Shown here: positions 1 to 10,274 of the stretch, in pieces
Layout: each line of letters starts with the position of its first letter
Numbering within the stretch: position 1 is the first letter of the stretch
Source of the DNA: Silene conica
Taxonomy: Eukaryota > Streptophyta > Magnoliopsida > Caryophyllales > Caryophyllaceae
Assembly (NCBI GenBank): GCA_029255685.2
Contig: CM055312.2
Span: forward strand, 18,686,649 to 18,750,648
DNA length: 64,000 nucleotides
Direction: 5' to 3'
Translations under genes and position numbers: made by a program
Notes under the pieces: generated by a model
Told to the model about the DNA's origin: nothing
Database searches by the model: none
What the model saw: only the letters and a program-made list of their open reading frames with translations

Positions 1-236
1 AGGTCGCACATATGTGAAACATGTTAGTCATTTGGGGTTGCTCCCTTTGTCAAGACTTACATCATTTGGGAAAATTTTTATTTTTTATAAATGATATTTT
101 ATTGATAGGCAAACAAATAATAAAAACAAGGGTATATCTTATAAAAATAAACAGTATGATTGAATATTAAAAAATGTAACTTATATAAATCTATTTTACA
201 ATATTATTTAAGAATATAAGTTTCGCTATATACTAG
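1..236. other. AT-rich sequence, no gene
   Basis: AT-rich DNA upstream of the fold-back element. I see no coding potential, repeat or RNA gene here. Confidence 0.6.
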
Positions 237-1850
237 TAAATTCAGGAACTTTTTGCCAAAATGGTGTTCCAAACGGAACTATTTAACAAAATAACGCTCT
301 TTTGAAACTAATTACCAAAAATGGTTCCACGTCATCATTTCCGATTTTTCCTTTTTTTTCTAAATTTCTCAATCATGTCGCTGTGTGAGACAACGACCGG
401 TCTAGTTGAACAATTTTAACACAAGCTAAAGTGATTAGTAACTTAGTATGTGATGTCTCATCTTCTCGCTGTCCCACACAGCGAGAAGTTACTTGTTAGT
501 TGTTACCCATTTTCTTCAGCTACTCTGTCGCCATATTAATTTACTTATCGAGCTACTTTCGTCTTCTCCGTTCTTCTTACTCCGACTACCAAATAATGAA
601 AAATTGCTACCATTCTCTTCTTCTTACTTCCCTTATTATATTCACGTCTTTGTTTGAGTTATTAACTCCAAGGTTTGCGCAAAAACTTGTCCGCAATATC
701 GCCGTTTACTAACGATTTCGGTTTCGCAACAATCCATTTATAAATTATGTTAATGATTATTTGTATCATATGAACTCTTTTTGTATGAAACTGAATTATG
801 TATTCTTCTACATACTGACAGGCCTGTTTAGTCTCCTTCTGTTTGGAGACTCAACAACCACAGACGTGCTCTCCAACTTTGTTTCAGCACTCGAAATCCC
901 ATACAGCAGTGTCTATTACATTCTGGTTCATCTCAGCTATGTCATCCATATCATTCTATCATTCTAACATTCTGGTTTAATCTTTATTATCTTATCTAGT
1001 CCTTTTTATTCTTAATATTTGATTGCTTTCCAGTTCAGCATAAGAAGGAGGCTGGGGGTAGGGGGTTCTCACGAATTCTGGTCAACTTAAAATGAGAGGC
1101 TAAAGTTTCAGAACATGGACTGAAATGTAGCAGCAAAATTATAAATCAACCCAAAATGTTGTATAGCAGGTTGCTTAACGGCCTTACTGATTCGATCAGT
1201 GTTTTATCGTCGTATTTCATAGCTGTATGAACTGAACTGATGATTATAACTCAACCCAGAATTCGGTTTAATACAAAAAGAGTTCATACGATGATACGAT
1301 ACAAATAATCATTAACATAATTTATAAATGGATTGTTGCGAAACCGAAATCGTTAGTAAACGGCGATATTGCGGATCAGTTTTTGCGCAAACCTTGAAGC
1401 TAATAACTCAAACAAAGACGTGAATATAATAAGGGAAGTAAGAAGAAGAAAATGGTAGCAATATTTCATTATTTGGTAGTCGGAGTAAGAAGAACGGAGA
1501 AGACGAAAGTAGGTCGATAAGTTAATTAATATGGCGACAGAGTAGCTTAAGAAAATGGGTAACAACTAACAAGTAACTCCTAGCTGTGTGGGACAGCGAG
1601 AAGATGAGACATAACATAATCACTAACTTGTGTTAAAATTGTTCAACTAGTCGCTGTCTAGTTACTGCACTGTGTTTTTCTTCAACTGGTCGTTGTCTCA
1701 CACAGCGACATGTTTGAGAAATTTTTTTTAAAAAAGGAAAAATCGGAAAGGATGACGTGAAACCATTTTTGGTAATTAGTTTCGAAAGAGCGCCATTTTG
1801 TTAAATAGTTCCGTTTGGAACACCATTTTGGCAAAAAGTTCTAAATTCAG
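237..1850. mobile_element. Fold-back Mutator-like element (MULE) with 9-bp target duplications
   Basis: The element proper spans 246-1841 (1596 bp). Its two ends are long inverted copies of each other: roughly 246-800 matches the reverse complement of 1260-1841, starting GAACTTTTTGCC and ending GGCAAAAAGTTC. The 9 bp TAAATTCAG lie directly outside both ends (237-245 and 1842-1850), a perfect duplication of the length typical of Mutator-like transposons. The unique centre (about 800-1260) has no transposase, so the element is non-autonomous. Two 70-codon reading frames (500-712 and 1353-1565) are mirror images lying in the arms and are not genes. The superfamily call rests on TSD length and long TIRs, not on a transposase. 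Confidence 0.88.
462..488. repeat. Perfect hairpin inside the left MULE arm
   Basis: Arms CTTCTCGCTGT (462-472) and ACAGCGAGAAG (478-488) are perfect reverse complements around a 5-base loop. The equivalent place in the right arm (about 1574-1606) carries a decayed version. Confidence 0.8.
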
Positions 1851-2374
1851 TCACCATTTAAAAAAACGTAAACGTCTTATAATCTCCTTCTCTTTAAAAT
1901 ATAATGTTTTTGTATTCTCGAATAGACAAGTATATATAATTATGTATATCTCAACTTTGTTAAAACAAAGGATTCTTATTCTGACAATTAATATTAAGCT
2001 AAACAACATAGGCTATAAAATACTTTAGTTAAAGGGAAAACAATAATGACAATTTACGATTAATATTATTAGGATTTATGATAAAATGCTAAACAACTTA
2101 TTAGGGTACTAAATAAAAAAAAATGCTACTAACAAGACTCGTACCCCTACCATCAAGAAGAAAAAACCCTTTTACTGCTACTCTTACCAACTAAGCCTCG
2201 ATACAACACTAAATGTATTTAGATGTATATTTATCTTATTCCTGAAAACAGGTTGGGCTGAAACCCACCCAACCCTGTGGGTAGATCCGCCCATGATACC
2301 AAATGACAGAGGTGGAGATTTGAAGAGCTTATGTGCACAAAATTATTATCAATCTGGAAAGCTGAATACAACTT
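1851..2374. other. AT-rich spacer, no gene
   Basis: Low-GC sequence with short A/T runs. No reading frame resembles a known protein and I see no repeat structure. Confidence 0.5.
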
Positions 2375-2660
2375 GGGCCATGTTCTTTTGGACTTCAAGT
2401 CACTTAATTTAAGTTCACTTCAGATCCTATAAGTTCAGTTCAGTTCAGTTCAGTTCAGTTCAGTTCTTATAAGTTCAGTTCAGTTCCTATAAGTTCAGTT
2501 CAGTTCAGTTCCTATAAGTTCAGTTCAGTTCAGTTCAGTTCCTATAAGTTCAGTTAAGTTAAGTTAAGTTCAATTCCTATAAGTTCAGTTCAGTTCCTAT
2601 AAGTTCAGTTCAGTTCAGTTCAACTTAGCTCATATAAACTCAATTCAAAAAACTATATAC
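2375..2660 (+). repeat. GTTCAG / CCTATAA minisatellite, block 1
   Basis: From about 2402 the sequence is built from iterations of TTCAG (GTTCAGTTCAG) interrupted by CCTATAA. It is preceded at about 2375 by GGCCATGTTCTTTTGGACTT. A second block of the same repeat in the same orientation lies at 8786-9011 and ends with the inverse of that terminal sequence. The pair probably represents one TIR element (MITE) opened by later insertions between the blocks. Confidence 0.75.
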
Positions 2661-3370
2661 GAAGTATTATTTTAACAATCGATAAAAAAACATTTCGCTT
2701 TAATTATTCGATACACATTATTTTTTTAAAAACAACAACAAATTATAGTAATTGTACCCGTTTTTACTATCTCATTAATATCAAACGATCTTACATATAC
2801 TCACCCAAATGTCATATGGCCGAATACAAACATAGACCGCCTGAAGGAATAGTAGAATACTTCAACTATCAGCATTCATCATCGAGAATGAAAGTTAAAT
2901 TGACGTTTGGTCAATTAAAGAAAATGGGAAAGGTGTTAAAAATCATTCCCCAAATATCATATAAGTATTAAATATCGATCATTGTTTCTACATTCACCCT
3001 CCATAATTTTATAAGAATGCACTTTGAATTATACAACATGACGTGAACATTTAAGGAACATTAGATTCGGGCATGTTTGATAAAAACGGAAGACGGCCGT
3101 GTATAAGGTACGAAGCAACTTAGTCAAAAATATTTGGCGAGGCTATGGATTCTTTGTCGACAGTGATATTGATAATGAAGATGAAGTAGATGAGGATTGT
3201 GATAATATGGAAATAAATAGTTAGAAAAAATTGTAATATGTGGATTATTTTTTATCGTAATGTAATCGTAGTATAATGTATGAATTATGAACAAACCATT
3301 GTATATAAAGTAAAAAAATATTCTATATTACCTTGTGTTTTAGACTATTTTTTATTAATGTATTCTCTTA
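2661..3370. other. AT-rich spacer, no gene
   Basis: No protein similarity or clear repeat is visible. It leads directly into the trinucleotide array at 3371. Confidence 0.5.
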
Positions 3371-3803
3371 GATGATGATGATAATAATAATAATAATAAT
3401 AATAGTAATAGTAATAGTACTAGAATAGTACTAGTACTAGTACTAGTACTAGTACTAGTAGTAGTAGTAGTAATAGTAGTAGTAATAGCACTAGCACTAG
3501 CGCTAGCGCTAGCACTAGCACTAGCAGTAGCAGTAGCAGTAGCAGTAGCAGTAGCAGTAGCAGTAGCAGTAGCAGTAGCAGTAGCAGTAGCAGTAGCAGT
3601 AGCAGTAGTAGCAGCAGCAGCAGCAACAACAACAACAACAGTAGTAGTAGTAGTAGTACTAACACTAGCAGTAGTAGCAGTAGTAGTAGTAGCAGTAGCA
3701 GTAGTAGTAGTAGTAGTAGTAGCACTAGCACTAGCAGTAGTAGCAGTAGTAGTAGTAGCAGCAGCAGTAGCAGTAGCAGTGGCAGTAGCAGTAGCAGTAT
3801 CAG
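3371..3803. repeat. Long compound trinucleotide microsatellite (GAT/AAT/AGT/ACT/AGC)
   Basis: About 430 bp of trinucleotide iterations that change composition in blocks: GAT, AAT, AGT, ACTAGT, ACTAGC/GCTAGC, a long AGTAGC run, then mixed AGT/AGC. One strand reads as a run of leucine and valine codons, which is an artefact of the repeat and not a protein. The AAT part resembles the AAT run just beyond the poly(A) at 8763-8773. The retroelement at 3804-8773 may therefore have inserted into this array. Confidence 0.93.
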
Positions 3804-4559
3804 TGCTCTGTCGTCAGTGCTCTGTTCTCTGTCGTCGGTCGTCGGAGTTGCGGCATGCTTTTGCGTGAGTGAGAGAGCAGCGTGACTTGCACCATCCCCA
3901 CCGCCGGTGACCTCATGTCGCCGGTGTCCACCCTTCATCATATCATCGGCCTCCTCACGTCGCCGGCGACCAACTTGTGGGTGGTGGTATGCCTAAGTGA
4001 GTGCGAGAGAGAGCGAGTGAGTTTTTACGATGCGGTTTTCACGGTTATCGGCGTTTCTCATCGGCGTATCCACGGTTATCGTCTCCGGCGTGGTTGTGTC
4101 ATCCCTTCACCTTTATCATCGTGAAGGTGGTTGTGGTAAAATTTAGGGTTCCGCTAGGGTTTCTGCGAGAGGAGGGTGTTGTGTTTTCGGGTTTCGTTGC
4201 GGCTTCGGTTTTGGGGTTTGCTGCTCGCTGGCTGGGGTTTTGGAGTTGTGTTTTCGGAGTTTACGTCGCCGAAGTTTTTAGTCGTGAGGTTTGGTTTCTG
4301 GGTGGTTGTCGTGAGGATCACGCTTTGCAGCGCTTGGTTTTGCTTATTTCCTTATTTCGAATTTTATTTTGAATTTGGAACATATATTTGCTTCTCCATT
4401 TCTGCTGCGTGTGTGGTTGCTTGCTTCCTTGCGTTGGTGAACAGGTTGAAGGGGATGTTTTTGTTTTATTTCGTGGCGGTTTGGTGCGTGGATGTCATGA
4501 CTGACATCGCCCGGTTTCATTGTCCTTCGGTCTTTCTGGTTGTCAGGATGGTCGTGGCA

Positions 4560-5804
4560 ATGGTCTCAAGAAAGCTTCGATGCTCACCCATCTCCGTGAT
4601 CGGCACTGCACCGGTGATGCTTAGGTTATTACTCGACAATCTCTTACATCTTTGTCTATTTTGTCGAGGCTAAGACTACCTTTAGTCGCATGGGCATTTG
4701 GCTTTGTGGGGTTTGTTTTAGAACGCATGCTCATCGTAAGCGGTGTCTGCATGGGGATGGGTCTGTTATTGAGGCACCGGATACGGGTGATGGGGCTGTC
4801 TCTTTCGTTCTTTACGATTTTCCTAGGCCAACTGCTCCCGACCATACCTTGCTTTCTGGTGGTGATGTTGTTGTTCTGGAGGTTGGGGGTGGGTTCACTG
4901 TTTCATCACTTGATCGTTTGTTGTCTAAGGGATTGAGAACCGTGAAGTCCATCCCTCCTCGGTGTCGTCTTGGTTTCTCTCGGGTTCTTAAAGGGGCCCT
5001 TGATGCTGTGATACGTTCTCCTTCTGATCTCTCATCTTGGGTTGCCTTGCTCGTTTTACCCCTTTGTATTCTCAAGACTTTCTCTCCACGGAGTAGTCGT
5101 GAGTGTCGTGCTGCTGTCTGGCGTCAGGGGCAGGAGGAGAGCATCTCTAGTGCCATTTGTTTTTGGGGAGTGTCTAGTGGCATGGTGCAGGTCCTTCGGG
5201 ATACCTTAGGTGCGTCTTCTCCGTCTTTTCGTTTTGATGAGGAGCTTGACCTTGGTGAGGCTAATGTTAAGCAGTGTAGGAGGAAGATATGTGACGGTCA
5301 TTACACCGCCACTGTTCGTGTGCTATCGTCTTCTGGAGTTGCCCCTTACAATACGGCTACTCTTGCGGCACTGGCGGATAAGCACCCAATCGTCCCTTCA
5401 CCTGTTTTGCCTTCTCGGTCTGCGGGTCCTCCTCCTCTTGTTTCCTCTATCTCCGCTGTCTTGGGTATGATTCGGGGGTTTCCGCGGGGTACTTCTTGTG
5501 GGAGAGATGGTTTTCGTGCTCATCATCTTCTGGATTGTTTGAGTGGTGTTGCGGCTGTCGTTTCCGATGAGTTGTTGGCTTCTATCACTGGGGTGGTTAA
5601 CCTCTTTCTTGAGGGCCAGTGTCCGTTGGTTCTTAGTGAGTATATCGCGAGTGCGCCGTTGACCCCGCTTATTAAGCCGGGTGGTGGTATCCGCCCGATT
5701 GCCGTGGGTACGATTTGGAGGCGCCTTGTCTCCAAGGTTGGTGCTTTTTTGAATGGTCCATCTTTGAGTGGTTATTTTGGTGGCGTTCAGTTTGGGGTTG
5801 GTAT
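4560..5804 (+). pseudogene. LINE ORF, N-terminal part: zinc-finger motifs and start of reverse transcriptase
   Basis: Around 4563-4617 the sequence reads as a C2H2-like helix (LTHLRDRHC), followed after a stop and frame change by CGVCFRTHAHRKRC near 4702. From about 4930 one open frame runs to the insertion at 5805. It holds the pre-catalytic reverse-transcriptase region, including GTSCGRDGF, a PLIKPGGGIRPIAVGTIWRR block and FGGVQFGVG. These are typical RVT_1 finger motifs of non-LTR elements, and the continuation is found at 6868. The N-terminal zinc fingers are consistent with R2-like clades, but the reading is broken, so their exact pattern is inferred. Confidence 0.75.
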
Positions 5805-6867
5805 TGTTGGAGATTGTGTCCTCCACATGTAGTGTGATAACGTCATTGCACATACCCTTGTACGGACAAGTGGGAGATTGTTGGGGCTGGTGTCCTTGAC
5901 AATTAAGTACAATGACTTATTAAATCTTTTTAAGGATCACAAGGGCATACTTTTGTATTATTACCAGTTGATCCACGTTTATCAATAACGGTTGGCTTGC
6001 TAGATAAGTTTGACGTTATTGTCATACGGATGGCGGTGATCAACTGGTCCCTATACGTCACACCTATAGGACACGTTTGAGAGATGTGAAGGTATGAAAA
6101 TACAGTCACATTTATGCCGGATATGACTAAACAGTTAGTCAGAGGTGTTGACTAATAAATTAGTCAATAAGATGTTGAGATTATTATTTAATACGGATTA
6201 AATAATTTTAGCTAATACGGATTACAAGATTAATTCGTAAATTAAATATAAACGGTTATATTTAATTAAATATAGTATTCGCGTATTAATATAAACAGTT
6301 ATATTAATTTGGGTAATTATACAATATCGTATTTTGTCAGACCATTATTAATATATCGACTGTATTAATATCTGATAACATGTTACGATTTATAAATAAA
6401 ACCCGCGAACAACTTAAAGCTAAACGGGTCGAATCACGCAAAGGTATAAGGTAAGAGTGGAAAAAGCCCACCCTTACCCAAGACCCATTCGGCCGACCTA
6501 AGTAATACAAAAGGAGAGTCTTTCTCCTTTTGTCACTTACTGGTAATTCATAATTCTCACAATTAGGGTTTTGAGAACATCTTTTTCCCAAAACTCAGAT
6601 CTCACATCTAAAACCTCACAAAAGCTCTCCCCATATTGCAAGGCAATTGGAGAGTATTTTCTAGCACACGCGGCATCATCTCAATCAAGTCTTGGGTGCA
6701 AGTTATAGGAGGGAATTTACTTTAATTCCTGTTCTTAGGCCATAAGCACAAAGGACCAAAGGTTGAATTCTTTTTATTATCCTTTTTAATCTTATGACTA
6801 TAAACACAACTGTATTTTTCATTATAATCCTGCAAGTTTAGGGTGAATACATGCTTTATTCCCCACA
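5805..6867 (+). mobile_element. Ty1-copia remnant: 3' LTR with a rearranged 5' end
   Basis: The insertion begins TGTTGG and ends CCCCACA. It is flanked by the 5-bp duplication GGTAT (5800-5804 and 6868-6872), and the reverse transcriptase resumes immediately after it. A complete LTR occupies 5880-6867 (988 bp, starting TGTTGGGGCTGGTGTCC). It is clearly related to the 984-bp LTR of copia A: both share a stretch around the text CAACTGGTCCCTA. The first 75 bp (5805-5879) are a short LTR start joined to an internal 3' end with the purine-rich AAGTGGGAGAT that normally precedes the 3' LTR. This is therefore not a clean solo LTR but a deletion product between a truncated 5' LTR and the polypurine tract. 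Confidence 0.85.
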
Positions 6868-7904
6868 GGTATTCTTGTGGGGGAGAGGTTATCCTGCATG
6901 CCTTGAACCGGTTGGTTGAGAGTCGGGGTGTTGAGGTGGGTCTTTCTATGCTGTTGGTTGATTTCCAGAACGCTTTTAACATGGTTGATAGGGAGGTCAT
7001 GTTGCGTGAGGTGCGTAGTCAGTGCCCCGCTCTTTCTGGTTGGGTGGAGTTTTGTTATTCCCGTCCCGCTCGTTTATATTATGGTGAGCATAGCTTGTGG
7101 TCTTGTCAGGGTGTTCAGCAGGGTGATCCATAGGGCCCTTTGCTCTTTTCGCTGGTTTTACATCCTTGGGTTTGTAAGATCCGTGACTCTTTCGACTTGA
7201 GTTTGCAGGCTTGGTATTTGGATGATGGCTCTATTGTCGGGGATACCTTGGTTCTGGGGAAGGTTTTGGAGATGATTATGGAGGATGGGCCGCGATCGGG
7301 TCTCCATCTAAATATTGGCAAGACCGGGGTTTTTTGGCCTTCTGAGGACCCCAGGAGCCGGGATTTGGGCGTTTTCCCCTCTGATATTGCTCGCCCCCTG
7401 CGTGGTGTCACTGTCCTTGGTGGTCCGATGAGTTTGTGCGCAGCTTTTCGTAGCGAGGTTGTGATGGGAAGAGTGACTCGGACTATTGGGCTCATGGACT
7501 CCGTCTCTTTGATTGATGATCCGCAGTGTGAGCTTCTTTTGCTCCGAGCCTGTACCGGTATCTCAAAGCTTTATTTCGCTTTGCGTACTTGTTCTCCCGA
7601 TGCTTTCGGGTCCGCTGCACCTATTTTTGACGCGGCTTTGCGTATCATCACTGCTTCTGGTCCGGGTTTCGGTGACTGTCAATGGCGGCTTGCCACCCTC
7701 CCCTTTTCCTTTGGGGGCCTTGGTGTGTACGCTGCTAGCGACGTCCTTCACTATGCTTTCTTAGCTTCTCGGTTGCAATCTGTGGAGCTGCAGGATCGGC
7801 TCCTTCGGGTTTCGGGTATCCTTGGCACCGGAGCTTCGTTTCAGTCAGCTCTGGGTGCTTTTGCGGCGATTACGGGTTCTGATTTTCTGTGCAATCCTTC
7901 TTAG
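6868..7904 (+). pseudogene. LINE ORF, catalytic reverse-transcriptase core and thumb
   Basis: Continues the frame broken at 5804. Visible motifs are LLVDFQNAFNMVDRE (RT motif A with the catalytic Asp), SCQGVQQGDP (motif B) and AWYLDDGS near 7209 (motif C with the catalytic Asp pair). A thumb region follows with GGPMS and DPQCELLLLRACTGISKLYF. Two in-frame TAG codons break it: one directly after QQGDP (7131-7133), where a GPLLF motif follows, and one at 7902-7904. Both look like single substitutions, because the same frame continues across them. The copia junction may also have lost one base. Confidence 0.85.
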
Positions 7905-8700
7905 ATCGCTGCCACCAAACTTATGAAGAAATTCGCAGATGTTTATTTCACGAGGATTGTTGCTTCGACAGAATCGGTTTTCTCTTTGACTCCTCGTCAG
8001 GTTATGCTTTGGAAGTCTCAGCTGGGAGGTTACTCATTTGATTGGTTGCGGGTGGTCCCTATTTATGGTTTGGGGCATACTATGAACAGTAGGACTTATC
8101 GGTGCGTGCTCAGTTATCGGTTGGGTGTTCCGTTGTTCTCGGTATCCGTGCCTTGTTCCGCTTGCTCCCGGGTGTTTGATGGGGGATATCTTCGGGGGAT
8201 CATGTTGTCTCTTGTGTTAGTGTTGTTGGTGTTAAACATCGGCATAACCTGGTTCGTGATACTCTTCTGGATATTTGCGACCGATTGGGGATCTCTACTG
8301 GCCGGGAGGTGGATATTGGTTTGCTTGATGAGGCGGGAGGGTCCTTGCGGCCTGCGGATTTGCTGCTCTATTCCTGGGACCGGGGGCGCGATGTCTGCGT
8401 GGATTTGGTTGGGTCTTCCCTTTAACTCAATCGGGAATGGCTGATTTTGTGCCAGGAGGGCCGGTGGTGGATGCTGCTCGGAGGAAGTGCGCCAAGTACC
8501 GAGACTTGTGCGCGGGGCATGGGTATGGCTTCTTGCCTTTCTCTTTCTCTTCTTTGGGGGATTGGGAGAAGATGTTGTTTCCTTGCTCAAGCGGATTCAG
8601 AAGTTTTCTGTGTCCCAAGATGCTGAATCGAAGACTGATGCTTTTATTTTTTCTCGCCTTAGTTTTGCTATTGCTAAGTGAGTGGGCGCCCAACTTGTTT
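7905..8700 (+). pseudogene. LINE ORF, C-terminal zinc knuckle and restriction-like endonuclease-like region
   Basis: After the stop at 7902 the same frame continues with TYRCVLSYRLGVPLFS and CSACSRVFDG (about 8152-8181). A frame change then gives DHVVSC and a histidine-rich KHRHNLVRDTLLD. Next come GREVDIGL and RPADLLLYSW, then GRDVCVDLVG (about 8345-8420). The CxxC...HxxxxC knuckle followed by a P-x-D...D-x-x-V-D pattern is how restriction-like endonucleases look at the C-terminus of R2-type non-LTR elements. Further frameshifts occur near 8185, 8418 and 8565. The polypeptide ends near 8681 at LSFAIAK followed by a stop. The endonuclease assignment is inferred from motif order. Confidence 0.6.
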
Positions 8701-8785
8701 CTCGGGTGCCCACCAATTTCATGTAATCCTTCTTTCCAGCTTTAATAAAAGAAAATTTTTATAAAAAAAAAAACCATAATAATAA

Positions 8786-9011
8786 TAATAGTTAACTTAA
8801 ATTAAATTAAGTTAATTAAGTTCGGATTTTATAAATTCAGTTCAGTTCATATCTTATAAGTTCAGTTCAGTTCCTATAAGTTCAGTTTAGTTCAATTCAG
8901 TTCAGTTCAGTTCCTATAAGTTCAGTTCAGATCCTATATGTTCAGTTCAGTTCAGTTTAAATCCTATAAATTCAGTTCAGTTCAGTTAAGTTTCAGTTCA
9001 AAAGAACAGGG
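8786..9011 (+). repeat. GTTCAG / CCTATAA minisatellite, block 2
   Basis: Same repeat and orientation as the block at 2402-2640, here ending TTCAAAAGAACAGGGCC. That end is the reverse complement of the GGCC(A/C)TGTTCTTTTGRACTT start at about 2375, so the two blocks appear to be the two halves of one TIR element. Confidence 0.75.
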
Positions 9012-10270
9012 CCTTATACTCTCTTGTTTATATAGTACAGAGTACTAGAAATGAATCTCAAAAGTAAACAATTCAAGATTTAATTGGCATTTCAATATTG
9101 AGCTTATACTACACTACACAGTACACGCAGAAGAAACAAAAGTAAAATAAGTGACTTTTCAGGTTCTTATTCGCCCAATTACCAAAATTGTATCCATTAT
9201 TAACCAGACTTTTCTAGTTTTAAAGCCATGCAAATTGCACGAAAACGTTAGTTTATTTTTTAATCATAAATATTATATATATAAGATACTTTTTTTAATA
9301 CTTATAATTATCTACTTCTAAAGTTAATTATCAATAAAAATAGTTATAAATAAAAGCAATAAACTTTCTCCACTTCTTGTTTAATACTTTTAAATCCCAA
9401 ATGTAATAGTTGAATTATAAACTCATATTTAAATTTTTACGAATGAATGTAAATAAAGCATTATGGTTAATTGCTAAGTAGTTATTCGAGTAAATATACC
9501 TTGTTAATTAAATTTGAGTTACTACTTTAACTTATTACTCAAGTGATAAAAAAAATCAACTTACAAATCAAACAACATTATTCAAGGAAATAAAATGAAA
9601 TCAGCAAAAGTGTATCAGTCGATTATAGTTGTCGCCCTGCCAAATTGTTAAATATGTTTTTAATTTAGCAAATCCGTGCACGTTTATACAATCCCTGCAA
9701 GTTTAAAATGAAAATTTTGACCGTGTACATTTGAAATGAAAATTTTCACACTACATGTTTAAATTGAAACTTTTGACCCGTGCACATTTAAAATGAAAAT
9801 TTTAACCCATTTTTCTTTTAATATTGATTTGATTTTTAATTAATGAAACATGACAACATAAAATTTTTTACTTATACACTTAAAACGATGGTGTTAAATA
9901 TTCAACTCATGATATTGTCCTATAAATATTGTAACTAAAAAGAAGAAAAATAATAATAAACTTCATAAATTTTAATAAAATGCAAAGCACTAAAGTGTTA
10001 AATATTCAACTACTTCCTTCCCTCCTAAAAGGAGAGAACTTCTTAAAGTTCGATGAATAGTATAGTCGCTCGAAATCATTCGGAATCCCAATTTCAATCT
10101 ATACCATCCATCTCAATTCTAAATCAAATCTTTACCATCCATTCTAATTTCAATCCAATTCAATTATTCCAATTTCAATCTCAACCTTCATCCAACCTTT
10201 TCAACTGAATCTACACCCTCCAATCATAAATCTACTTTTTCCAATTTAAATCTTAGCCTTTCATCTCATT
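9012..10270. other. AT-rich intergenic DNA with a short tandem array
   Basis: No gene is visible. At about 9697-9812 a unit of roughly 33-36 bp containing TTTAAAATGAAAATTTT is repeated about four times with substitutions. From about 10080 to 10255 there is low-complexity AATTTCAATC-type sequence. Confidence 0.6.
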
Positions 10271-10274
10271 TTCG

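Larger units (their letters stand above)
3804..8773 (+). mobile_element. Non-LTR (LINE-type) retrotransposon, decayed, split by a copia remnant
   Basis: A GC-richer plus-strand unit ends in a canonical AATAAA (8744-8749) and a poly(A) run (8763-8773). It encodes, in order, cysteine/histidine-rich N-terminal motifs, a reverse transcriptase with LVDFQNAFN, QGVQQGDP and YLDD motifs, and a C-terminal CxxC...HxxxxC plus endonuclease-like segment. There is no APE-type endonuclease upstream. The 5' boundary is uncertain: about 3804-4560 has no recognisable protein and may be the 5' UTR. A copia remnant at 5805-6867 interrupts the reverse transcriptase. Several stops and frameshifts make it inactive. 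Confidence 0.85.

Noticed and set aside
500..1565. Paired 70-codon frames at 500-712 and 1353-1565
   Set aside because: Mirror-image products of the inverted arms of the MULE.
3420..3941. 173-codon frame of mostly leucine and valine on the minus strand
   Set aside because: It is the translation of the trinucleotide repeat; no non-repeat domain supports it.
3882..4673. Overlapping plus-strand frames upstream of the LINE coding region
   Set aside because: They have no recognisable domain, overlap each other and likely lie in the LINE 5' UTR; only the zinc-finger-like end near 4563 was kept.
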